A stretch of 64,000 bases of DNA from Oreocharis arfaki. Its lineage: Eukaryota > Chordata > Aves > Passeriformes > Paramythiidae. Shown in pieces: positions 43,701-53,810 of this stretch. The DNA is taken from NCBI GenBank assembly GCA_013398015.1, contig VZRR01010414.1, positions 62,001 to 126,000 of the forward strand, in the 5' to 3' direction. Below the pieces are notes generated by a model. That model did not search any database. It was not told the origin of the DNA and was given only the letters and a program-made list of their open reading frames with translations. The stretch's first letter is position 1, and every line of letters begins with the position of its first letter. Both the position numbers and the translations under genes were made by a program.

Positions 43701-45112
43701 GAAGATCATTTTTTCCCATCACTTTCATAAATGACTCAGGGTGATACTCTTTTCTGGGTATTTGGAATCTTACGATTTAAAAGTGGATTTAATGTTAAAA
43801 ATGGCAATTCTGTCTCTAAAATCAGAACAGGTCTAAGTTGTGAGTGGTAGCACTCTCAGGAGTTATTTGGCTACAACTATGGAAGACGCTGAGAAAATCT
43901 AGTTGATAATATTAGCAATTATATGCAATTATAACACTGACTTTCTAGAAATAATCTTGCAGCTACAGACCTTTTTTTCCATACAAACATAATTCATCAA
44001 TGAGCTAAACTGCACAGAAGTCCAAGAAGCAATTTCAGAAAGGACAAAATAAAAGGAGAAATAAGAAAATCTGTCTAATCCACATGATTTTAATGTTACC
44101 TGAACGTTCAACATCCCCAAAACCACACCTTTCAAAAAAAAAATATTGCGGTTTTAGGGACATTGAGTCATTTATGTCACTGAGGGCCAATTAGCAATTT
44201 GTTCTCCCCTTAATGCAATCAACAAGAATTTGAACAAAAAAAGGTGTCACACCCCAAACTGCTCAGAAAGTGCACTGTTATTGGCCTTAAATCACTCAAG
44301 CCTACCAGTGAAATCAGCTCTACAAACAGATAAAAATAATAAATAATTCTTGTTTTATAAAAAGCTCTATTAGAAAAGCCATTCTGCCTTCAGCCAGCTG
44401 ATGGAAGCAGGGGTTGACATATGTGGTCAATGAATGCATTGAAAGGATTATGCTCAATATTCTCTGCTCATGCAGTGATTGCAGGATTTGAGAGTGAAGA
44501 AGGCAGAGCCAAAATTATTTAATTATTGATTTTCTACACATGGTTTAAATTTTCCATATTATCAGCTAATATGGGGTAGATAGAAGCTCACACAATTGGC
44601 ATGACAGCATGAAATTATATAATAGTGAAGTAAAAAGTTTCAGGATCAGATCTGTTTGAAAAGCGATTTCCTGCATAGCAGCTTATTCTAGAATTTCAGT
44701 CATGATTTCAAGCTCAAGAAATGTTAAGGCTCTCTGAAGAAAGGGAGAATCTTAGAAACATGCTATAAGAAGTACACAAAGCTCCAAAAATGAGGGTCAC
44801 AAAGACATTAAGAATAGTCTGTATTATCAAAAGCTTTGTAATACATGAACTCAAAAATACAAACAACTTAAGGGACCACCTGCTTCCAAAATGAAGCCTG
44901 CTTCATTATGGCAGAAAAATATTGAAAAAAATCCAAAGAATAAAAATTTCTTGATTAACAGTACTTTTTTCAGAGCTCTGAGGATAACTTGTGGAGTGTA
45001 GCAGCTTTTATTTTTAATTCAGAGCACTTCAGATCAGATTTTGGAGCCTAAAGGAGCAAAGAGAGACAGGAAAAAAATAAAAGGGTAAAAAGATTTATCA
45101 TAAATAATCATA

Positions 45113-45146
45113 AATTATTGAGGTGCACGTTGCCACCTCAATAATT
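45113..45146. repeat. Perfect hairpin palindrome, 13-bp arms
   Basis: Left arm AATTATTGAGGTG (45113-45125), 8-nt loop CACGTTGC, right arm CACCTCAATAATT (45134-45146), with no mismatch. Too short to be a typical microRNA precursor by itself. Confidence 0.95.
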
Positions 45147-48100
45147 CAATCATCAGAAAATGCCACTTGGTGTCTCCTCTGTCTCAGATGGGACACACAA
45201 ACTCAGGCTCTCAGATCAGCTTGGCAGGAATTTCCTGCGTCTATGTTTAGTTCTATGTTAAGATGATAAACACTGTGATACTCCTTATAATCCATATGCC
45301 ATTTTCAACACATCACATTCATGCTCTGTGCTTCCTGTTTCATTTCTTTGCATTTAATTTGTGGCCTCTGTCCACATGAGCTGTCTACAGAAATGCAAAG
45401 ACCCGAGGAGAAGTGAGGAACGCAGGCCCAGCGCAATCCAGACTCCAGCGAGCAATCTCCAGGGCAACAGCATCTGCTTACATCCTTCAGCGTGGCAGTT
45501 TCCCTGGAATGAAGGGATTCAGCATAATTTATCTGACTCACAGGTATTTATATCTGCTCATTACCCACCAGAGTCTACATCCTGTTTTTACTATGGAAAA
45601 TAATGGAGGATAAAACACAGCCACTGGTAAAAAAACCAGAATTGCAAATTTGGGGGCTGAGTTAATAAAATATCAAATGAAGTGGGATAAATGAAAAAAA
45701 AACTATTTAAAAGTCCTTAGAAACAACATTTCACATTGTACAGGATGATTCTACCCTGAATGATTTAATGTGGTTTGATCTGTACCCATGAACTCCTAAG
45801 GTGAACAAAAATACTGACTTGCAAATCACCTGTACACACAGTCAATGATTTCCAAAAATTCACGTCGTTGAGTTTAGCAAGTTTCAGACTATTAAGTACA
45901 CATGCAAGTAAATTTTTTCTTTAAACTGTATGTGAGCTAATTTTTTTTTTTTTTGCTCTACATCATCATTTCGGACAGTTCTAACCACAGCTCAGACACT
46001 AACCCAGCCTTCATATCCCTTAAACAATTAGTTACCCACCCTCTGCTGTCACTTTTTTTACTGTATGAAAGCATCATTTTGACAATTATTTTCATGATGA
46101 TAATTATTTTACTGGCGATGTCATTTTTTTTTTTTCACAATTTCCTAATTTCTTTCACAAAAGTATCTCAAAAAAGAATTGCACAAGTATCAAACCAATA
46201 ATTGGGAGTTTTTTGGAAGCATTTAACTTGTTCGTTTCAGTAGTCCTTAACATTATTCCTGCTGATTCAGGTCATCACACTGCTGCTCTCTGCTGTCTGT
46301 AAGAAGAATCCACATGAAATTATTACAGATATGGCATGCATTTTAGGCTCTATAAAACATGTATGTACACATCAAATTTTTCATTTTTAATTTTGCTTTC
46401 TTATGAAAACAAATCCAATTTTAATTGGCAAGAAAATCCACGTAATTGCAAATAGCATGAGTTAAACATGAGAAGAATCAGAAGGTTTTGCAAAGCAGTT
46501 GCTCTCACACTTGAATTTTGTACAAACTATGCCCTATATGTCCTTGTTCGATTCCACCTTTAGTCCCTAATTCTTTATTTCTGTTTTGCCATGATCTGAT
46601 TTAAAAATTCATTCAACAAATACATTTCCGTTCGTAATGAATGGATAATTAGGTCCAAATTTTCACACTGCAAGTGATCTCTGCAGGGGCTAACTTCAAA
46701 ATTGTACAGAGAATATAGCTGTCACTTAACAGTAGTTTGCATATTTTCTATCATGACAAGGCAGAAAATGAAACTTTTAAGAACAGGAAATCCCTAAAAA
46801 CAGCTCAAAGATTTAACAACAGAAGACGAAAAACACTATCATTCTTGCATGATTTTGGAAACGGGTGATTTGAAGTCATTAGAATGAATACACTTCCAGG
46901 GCAGGAATCCTCCTAAAGCGAAAAACCTTTCACAGTAAGACTTATGTTGAGCTGGGTGCTCCTACCTACAGTTTAAGAAGAAATGCTGTACAAGAAAGAG
47001 AAAACAATTCTTGTCAACTGATGGCACAATCCCTGATAGATGTAATTTTGTGAATATATGTATCAGGTACAGGCCCAAACCCCTTACACAGACAGCAACA
47101 TTTGTGAGAACATAGGTTTAGCCTATAATAAGAAAAATTATGCAAGAGAAAACTTGACATTTTACAGAAAGTGGGCTTAGGTGTTCCCTATCCCTATGGC
47201 TTTATTCTCCTGAGATTCAATTTATGCTGCCCCTTTTCCTCTACCCATCATTTATCATTTCACTTCTATGGTACCACCCATGGCCTCCTGAATATAACCC
47301 TTCAGAACTCTGAAAATCTGCAGTTATGCCTAAATATATGTGCAACACCAAACAGAAGCACAGCTACAACAGAAGTTGTGAATCTATTTTTGCTTGGGTA
47401 TATCAGAGATATTCTGATTTAAAGTTTGGCTGGAAATATGGTGAGCCTATTTAGATTTTGGCCTCTTGCTCCAAAAATCCCTTCATCCATTTTATTCAGG
47501 ATGCTTCTTCTGTTCCATTTCCTGATATGGTGGGAAAAAGGGTCTCTATAAATGCCTGAAAGAACACCAAAGAAAACAACTCACAAATACAAATTTTTCT
47601 GCATTCTGAGTTAACAAAAGCAGCTGGATTGTCCCCAGCACATGGATGGGATTAGTCAGTCTTCCAGGTGCTCATGGCTACAAGCAATAAACAAAACCGT
47701 CTTAATTACGATTTAACATAAATTAGGATTAGCATACCCAGGAAGGCTTAGTGGGTTATCAGCAGCGTGCATTTCACCTAAGCTAGCATTTTGTGTGCTC
47801 TCAGTTATACCATCTGTTTATCTCCTCACACGGGCTGACTCTGACACAAAATGATTCCATGACAGGTAAGGTGGGATTTCTCAAACTCTGTGTGGAGTAT
47901 AAACCTAAAAGCATTACGACCCAAGCAGCCAGGTACTTCATCCAGCACGTGGGATTTATTTTTAATTAAATTGTTTATTTTCAATTTAAATGCCTAAAAA
48001 AAGCCCTAACGCACTTTGAAGAAAATGTTCCCCAAGTAGTGGTCAATACCCGTGACTATTTCACAGAAGCAGTCTGTTCTCATTTTGGTTTTATGCAACA

Positions 48101-49045
48101 TTCTTATGAAACCTGGACTATTTTCACACAAGATATTCACAGCATGTACTTATTCAAAGTACTGTATTCATGAGCAAAACATTAAGGAAATTAAAAATGG
48201 ACTTTTCTAGAGTTCCTACACTCATAAATGACTAGCCTAAAGCACAAATATGTTTCGGTAGTAATTGCTTGAAATTTTTTTTTAATTGTTTTTGAGTCTT
48301 AATTCACTGAACTTTTATTGTGGAAAACTGTTTTATTAGGTCTTAGAATATAAACTCTTGTCAATCCAGAGAAAAGACATCCACATCATCCAAGTCCCCA
48401 CAGTGGAGAAGGACATGAAATCCAAGAATTTCAACTCATCCCTAATTCTGACCAAAGACTCACCTTTGGGTCACCAAAAAAACAGCATTCCCCTCACTAA
48501 GATTAGAAATTTGCTTTTCAGTTTCCCCGTTCTTGCTGATGTGATGAATGGCTTTGGCAGAACTGTCATCACCAGGATGTCAACATTTTCACATGAACAT
48601 CAGCAACTCCAGCTCTCCTACAACCCAGAACTACAGAGGAGAACAGAAAGCCATGGAGAAGTCAGACCACACGTTGCAATTCTACACCAGGACTGCACAT
48701 AAGACCTTGCACTTTAGGAACATAAAAACCCACACATGCAGCATTGGGATTAAAAGTCAAGCCAAAGTTTTTATCTCTGGAGATGTTTTATACAAATAAA
48801 TCACATTTTAGAGTTCCTTCAGACATTGATAAATATTCCAGGAAATTGCCAAGAGATAATTTGATGCCAGCAGAGTACTTCCCATGACAATACTCTAAAA
48901 AATATATTAAATTTATTGTGTGATAATTCTTCCATATTAGAAAACCAGGACTAACGTGTTGTGAAATCTCTGTGAGAAGAAATCATAAATACTAAAAATC
49001 AATACCTAATTCTGGTAAGGCTGGAAAATGCTTTCAACACTCTCA

Positions 49046-49604
49046 TGTTTAAACCACAGATGGCAACTGAGCCCCACACAGCCTCTCACTCACTTTACCC
49101 TGGTGGGTTGGGGAGTGAATAAAAGAAAACACTTGGGTTGAGATAAAGTCAGTTTAACAGGTAAAGCAAAAGCCCCATGCACAAGCAAGGCAAACCAAGG
49201 GATTCATTCCCCACTTCCCATGGCAGGCAGGTGCTCAGCCATCCCCAGGACAGCAGGGCTCCATCACCTGCACCGGTGACTTGGGAAGACAAACACCATC
49301 ACTCCAAACGTCCCCTCCTCCCTCCTTCTCCCCAGCTTTATGTGCTGAGCATGGGGCCACATGGTGTGGGATATCCCCTGGGTCAGTTGTGGTCAGCTGT
49401 CCTGGCTGTGTCCCTGCCCAGCTCCTTGTGCACCCCCAGCCTCTCGCTGCTGGGGTGGGTGAGGAGCAGGAAAGGCCTTGGCTCTGGGTAAGAGCTGCTC
49501 AGTGAAAAGGAAAACAGCTCTGAATTATCGACAGAAACCCAAAGCATAGGCCCATACCAGCTGCTATGAAGAAAACTTACTCTACCCCAGCCAAAACAAG
49601 CACA
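49046..49604 (-). mobile_element. Solo LTR of an avian ERVL-type retrovirus, antisense
   Basis: Read on the minus strand, it starts TGTGCTTGTTTTGGCTGGG, passes a CATAAAG TATA-like site (complement of 49336-49342) after a GC-rich U3, and ends in a GGTTTAAACA-like terminus. The order of segments (CATAGTAGCTGGTATGGG-like, AAGGCCTT, GGGGTGCACAAG, ACGTTTGGAGTGATGG, TTTGCTTTACCTGTTAAACT) matches an LTR that I recall as common in many birds. It is about 560 bp. No internal retroviral genes flank it. No clear target-site duplication was found, so the left edge may be off by a few bases. Confidence 0.87.
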
Positions 49605-49670
49605 AATATTACTTTAAAAATGTATTATCAGCATAATCAATAAAATTCAAAGGTAGTTTTCTAACACAAG

Positions 49671-49685
49671 AAAAAAAAAAAAAAA
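49671..49685 (+). repeat. A15 tract preceded by AATAAA
   Basis: A run of 15 A begins about 27 bp after an AATAAA (49639-49644). This resembles the end of a retroposed transcript, but no recognisable body lies to the left, where the antisense LTR ends at about 49604. Confidence 0.6.
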
Positions 49686-52417
49686 GGGAAAAGAAAAAGA
49701 ATAGAAGTGGTTTTTAATAAAGGAACTTAAGGTGGTGTGGAGGTGAGGTCCTGGCAGCTTTGGACCCTTGCCTTCCACCATGAATCCTATTCCAGAAAAA
49801 ATATGCTTCAGGTACCCTGTTTTTATAAAATAGTGCTGTACAACTACAAAAATATTGTTTGCCAGGAGATTTATTATGCAAGGAAATACTCATCCAGGTC
49901 TTAAAATGTGTCTACCTTCTAGCTATTCTCCCCACTGTCAATGTGCCACACAGTTCCTAAGGTACCAATCCCTGACCCAGTGTAAAGCACCTGATTTTTG
50001 AGATACTGTTGGTACACTTGGGCCTGCCCTGGTGCAGTGGAGGTTTCAGTGCTCTCACTCTCTCTCTCTCTCTCTCTCTCCATCATCTGACCTAAGAGTT
50101 TTCTGAAAGGGGGTGACAGCAGAGCAGGAAGAGTAAAGAAAGCGACAGACACCCAGGTCTGTCTGAGAGACGAGCAGTCCAGCAACTCCATGTGCACGAC
50201 ATGTACAGGAAGGGTTGGTTTCCTTTCTTACTTAAGACCAAATATAACTTAAGTAACTAAAGAGGAAACTAGTGAATTGCTTCTGCCAGATGTAATGAAT
50301 TAATAGTTTGCTCTTCCCCCTTTGGATTCAGAATTAATTCTCGGCCTATATTGGCATTTCTCTCACTGGAAAATTTAATTTGCATTATTAAAGCCCTGAG
50401 TCTATTACATTTGCAACTGACACAGATGGGCATCAGAAAAAACTCTGTATAATTTCGGTAAATTTGTTAATATTGATGATTTAAGTATTATTCAAAATTC
50501 TCATTAAACACCAATAAGCTGTTTTAGCTAAAGAAAATCTTACAGCAACACCAGCAGAGACAAAAATGTATTTCACTGATAATAGATCTGACTTCTCTCT
50601 TAGATTTTGATTAAGTTTAAGCACATTTAACAGGAATTAACTGCTTTGCTGAATATAGATCCTCTCTCTCAATCCATTGTTTCCGTGGTGGTGTTATGAC
50701 TGATCTTACAGAGCAGTGAACAAATACCTACCACTCCCCAGACCCACTGCCTGTGTCAACACCACCAGTGAATTACTCAAAAACTTTATGTATAAGTTGA
50801 TACAGTTGGATTTGACACTAAATTTTGTCTTAATTTATATTAATGGTAAAAATATGAGCATTCCCATAGGAACATGATCATTCCCTTAAATTACTGTGAG
50901 AAGTAAAAACTGTAGTAGCATTCTGTTAATACAATCACACAGCTCTGGTGGAAATCACTGCTTAACCATTTCACCAAAATTAATATTTTTCTGTATCCCT
51001 TTATATAAATTTCAAAAGAATGAAAATAAGAAGATACAAAAACAACAGGCAGAGCATGCATGATACATTTTGGGTACCTTGCACCAGATATAAAAATGTC
51101 TAGATGCAAGACAGATTTCCAAAGAATTAACAGGCTGACATGAAGACAAGCCATCTACACTAAAAGTTGGAGTGGTTTTAAGCATGAGTAGGTGATATGA
51201 GGCTATCCAACATTTAATACAAGGCCACATTTTTATTTACACCTGAAAAGAACCAATTAAATTAATGTCCTGGAAACAACCACATGTAATAGTCCACTGT
51301 AAATCTTTATGCATTCTTGCGTGTATTTTAAAGACTTTTCTTCTTCTTTGTTCTTTCCAATGTCATCACAATAATTTCTGCCTTCCCTCTCACAATTCAG
51401 ATATTGGCTGCACCCTCAGGACAAACAAAAGCATGATGCTGAATAGTTTAACCTATGATTTGAAATTATCATAACTGTCCATGCCCTCAAGAACATTTGC
51501 TCTGGAATAACATCAGAGAGTTGCTCTTTTCCCCTTCCCCAAAAATTTTCCTTTCCATGTGGCTGTTGAAAGACTAAAACAAAAATATGCAGAGCAGCAC
51601 GTACTAAATATCCACGACAAATCCTCCAGAAACTCAAAAAAAAGATTTGATGCAATAGGAACATGCACCACTTAGCATGGAAAAAAAAAAACGTTAATCC
51701 TTTGAGAACTACTATCATTACAAACCTACAGTTTAACTTTCTGGTTTGTTCAGATTTGTAGTAACCTTAGACACTCGAGAATAAAACCTTCAGTTTAAAG
51801 GAATGCCATCAATTTGAAAGCAGCTCAGCGTATTTTACCTAATATCAAAGAATAGAACTACAAAATTATTATTATTACTGAAAGTGATTGCAGTTTTCTG
51901 TGATTTTCAATTCTTTAATCTGCTTATGTGGCTGAACTCTGCAATGGTATTGTGGCTAATAAAAATTAACTTTTCTCTACAATTTCTTGGGAAGTTTACT
52001 AGCATTAAGTGCTAAAAGCAAGGAAAGAAAGGTGCATGTTCAGGGAAATTATCTTCAGTGATGATTCTGAATTTTCATAGAATTGTTGTCTTCTGAAATA
52101 AAAAACAGACTTCCAGAGCACTCATAACGATACTGAGATAAAACACTGAACTGGTGGGACTCCCTGGCACTCCATGGAAGACTCAGGTTGGCCACCTGTG
52201 TTATTGCAGTCAAACTCAACAAACAGCACTTATCTAACAAATCAGGGTCTATCATACCACCAAAGGAAAAAAAGGGTTTTTGAATGCACTGCTCTGCAAA
52301 GTCTGTCCTCAGGTGTTTTTTTGTTATTTTCTTCAAACCCACCAAAAAAAGCACAGTATATTGTAGTAATGATGTACAGGTACAGCACAACTGAAAAACA
52401 GCATCAAAAAACTAAGA
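49686..52417. other. Intergenic sequence upstream of the kinase gene
   Basis: No gene recognised; holds the CT microsatellite. The stretch around 50,340-50,450 includes an octamer-like ATTTGCATT but nothing firm. Confidence 0.6.
50053..50081. repeat. (CT)n microsatellite
   Basis: Roughly a dozen CT dinucleotides, with one interrupting A near the left end. Confidence 0.95.
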
Positions 52418-52758
52418 TATAAAAACTGTCTTCCTACTTTGGCCATCTTAAAAAGCAAAATACATGTTTGAGAAATTATCTCCATTTTCTGGCTGCAATG
52501 TGCAGAGGCGACCATCAGTGACAGCACAGAGCAGCCAGTGACTCTGTGCTGAGTTTTGGCCTCCATGATGTCACAGAGTAGATCCATGAAATAACAGAGA
52601 GATCCTTCCGGGGCAACCGTTCATGAGATCACACAGTAACCACCCACACAGCCAGCCCAGCAGTGCCCCTGGCAGCCACCATCGGGCGTGGAGCACAGCC
52701 CACCAGCACAGGATGCACAGCAGCTCCCGCTGGGGCAGATCCCTGCAGCTCTCCCAGG
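52418..52758 (+). promoter_or_regulatory. Candidate promoter and 5' leader of the TSSK-like gene
   Basis: The 340 bp before the start codon hold a TATA-like TATAAAAA (52418-52425), a YY1-like core on the minus strand (AAGATGGCC, 52441-52449) and a CRE-like TGATGTCA (52566-52573). The CRE-like site overlaps the right arm of an 8-bp inverted repeat (ACTCTGTG at 52541-52548, CACAGAGT at 52572-52579). CREM-type factors acting on CRE sites drive many spermatid genes, so the site fits the predicted expression. Each motif is short and could be chance. No transcription start can be fixed from sequence alone. Confidence 0.22.
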
Positions 52759-53754
52759 ATGGACGCTGTGGTGCTTAGAAAGAAGGGCTACAGCCTCGGC
52801 GACACCCTTGGAGAAGGCTCCTACGGCAAAGTGAAAGCTGCCTACAGCCACCGCCTGAAATGCAAAGTGGCCATCAAAATCATTGACAAGAGGAAAATTT
52901 CTCAGAATGTTCTGGAAAAATTTCTCCCCAGGGAAATAGAGGCTTTGATGAACCTGCACCACCCCTCAATCATCGAAACCTATGAGATTTTTGAGACATC
53001 GTCTGGGAAAGTGTACATCGTGATGGAGCTGGGGGAAAAGGGAAGCCTCCTGAACTACCTCACCAGCCAGGGCCCGATGGATGAGAGCGTCGCTCGCGCC
53101 AAGTTCCAGCAGTTGGCTTCTGCCATCAAGCATTGCCATGACTTGGACTTCGCCCACAGGGACCTGAAATGTGACAATATCCTTCTCGACAATGATCTTA
53201 ACTTCAAGCTCTCAGACTTCGGCTTTTCAAAACTCTTGTCTCGGGATGGAAATGGAAAAACCATTCTCAGCAGCACCTTCTGCGGGTCTCTGGCGTACTC
53301 AGCCCCTGAACTGCTCGAGCACATTCCTTGTGACCCCAGGATTTCTGACATGTGGAGCCTGGGCATTATCCTGTATGGAATGCTCTATGCTTCACAGCCA
53401 TTTGATAGTTCCAATGTCAGGGAAATGCTCCAGGTTCAGAAACAACAGAAGATTCCCTTCATCAAGTCAAAAAGCATCTCTGTAGAGTGCAAGAACCTCA
53501 TTACCCACTTGCTTCACCCTGATGTGTCTCAGAGGCTGTGCATAGATGAAGTTTTGAGACACCCCTGGTTGCAGACTCCAAAACTCACGCGCTGTTCCAG
53601 CCTGCGAGATGCAGGAGGGGGTGATCCCAAAGCCTGTGGGAAGAAAAGCCCAAGCAAAAACAAACAGCAAAAAAGTGGGATAGCAAGTCCCCTCGTGCGC
53701 AAGTGTCAGGAGTGGAGGAGGAAACCGAATCCTCTTAAGGATAGTAGCATTTAA
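52759..53754 (+). CDS. TSSK1/2-like: Testis-specific serine/threonine kinase, TSSK1/TSSK2 type, intronless
   Basis: Complete 331-residue protein, almost entirely one kinase domain (about residues 11-272). Visible motifs: glycine loop with G18, G20 and G23; ATP-binding K40 in VAIK; helix-C E59 in PREIE; HRDLKCDN with catalytic D135 and N140; DFG at 153-155; activation-loop T173 in STFCGS; APE at 182-184; DMWSLG at 197-202; R259. The opening VLRKKGY, the EIFET stretch, the DFGFSK segment and PDVSQRL are typical of TSSK1/TSSK2, whose mammalian members are also intronless. Known members phosphorylate spermatid proteins during late sperm formation; that role here is inferred. The ATG at 52759 has a good context (A at -3, G at +4) and matches the family N-terminus. 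The frame is open back to a TGA at 52624, but the only earlier start-like codon is a GTG at 52663. The tail (273-331) is short, Lys/Ser-rich and unlike the longer mammalian tails. Orthology to TSSK1 versus TSSK2 is unresolved. Confidence 0.93.
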   Translation: MDAVVLRKKGYSLGDTLGEGSYGKVKAAYSHRLKCKVAIKIIDKRKISQNVLEKFLPREIEALMNLHHPSIIETYEIFETSSGKVYIVMELGEKGSLLNYLTSQGPMDESVARAKFQQLASAIKHCHDLDFAHRDLKCDNILLDNDLNFKLSDFGFSKLLSRDGNGKTILSSTFCGSLAYSAPELLEHIPCDPRISDMWSLGIILYGMLYASQPFDSSNVREMLQVQKQQKIPFIKSKSISVECKNLITHLLHPDVSQRLCIDEVLRHPWLQTPKLTRCSSLRDAGGGDPKACGKKSPSKNKQQKSGIASPLVRKCQEWRRKPNPLKDSSI

Positions 53755-53804
53755 CAGGGCCACAACGTTGGCCTAACCTGTGAACTGCATTAGTTTAAAC
53801 TCAC

Positions 53805-53810
53805 ATTAAA
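53805..53810 (+). promoter_or_regulatory. Possible polyadenylation signal ATTAAA
   Basis: ATTAAA lies about 50 bp after the kinase stop codon, a plausible place for the short 3' UTR seen in many intronless spermatid genes. No genomic A-tract follows, so the locus does not look like a recent processed copy. In AT-rich sequence this hexamer is frequent by chance. Confidence 0.3.

Larger units (their letters stand above)
38668..49045. other. Intergenic sequence
   Basis: No gene recognised. Contains the two perfect hairpins at 40.7 and 45.1 kb, and a weaker 8-bp stem (GTAAGCCA/TGGCTTAC) with a 19-nt loop around 39,754-39,788. Confidence 0.65.

Noticed and set aside
45113..45146. MicroRNA precursor
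   Set aside because: The stem is only 13 bp and the sequence outside does not extend the pairing.
49639..49685. Processed pseudogene 3' end
   Set aside because: AATAAA plus A15 is suggestive, but no coding or recognisable body lies upstream.
49919..50197. Minus-strand frame with an Arg-Glu repeat
   Set aside because: The repeat is the translated CT microsatellite.
52663..52758. N-terminal extension of the kinase by 32 codons
   Set aside because: It would need a GTG start. The family N-terminus aligns with the ATG at 52759, which has a good initiation context.
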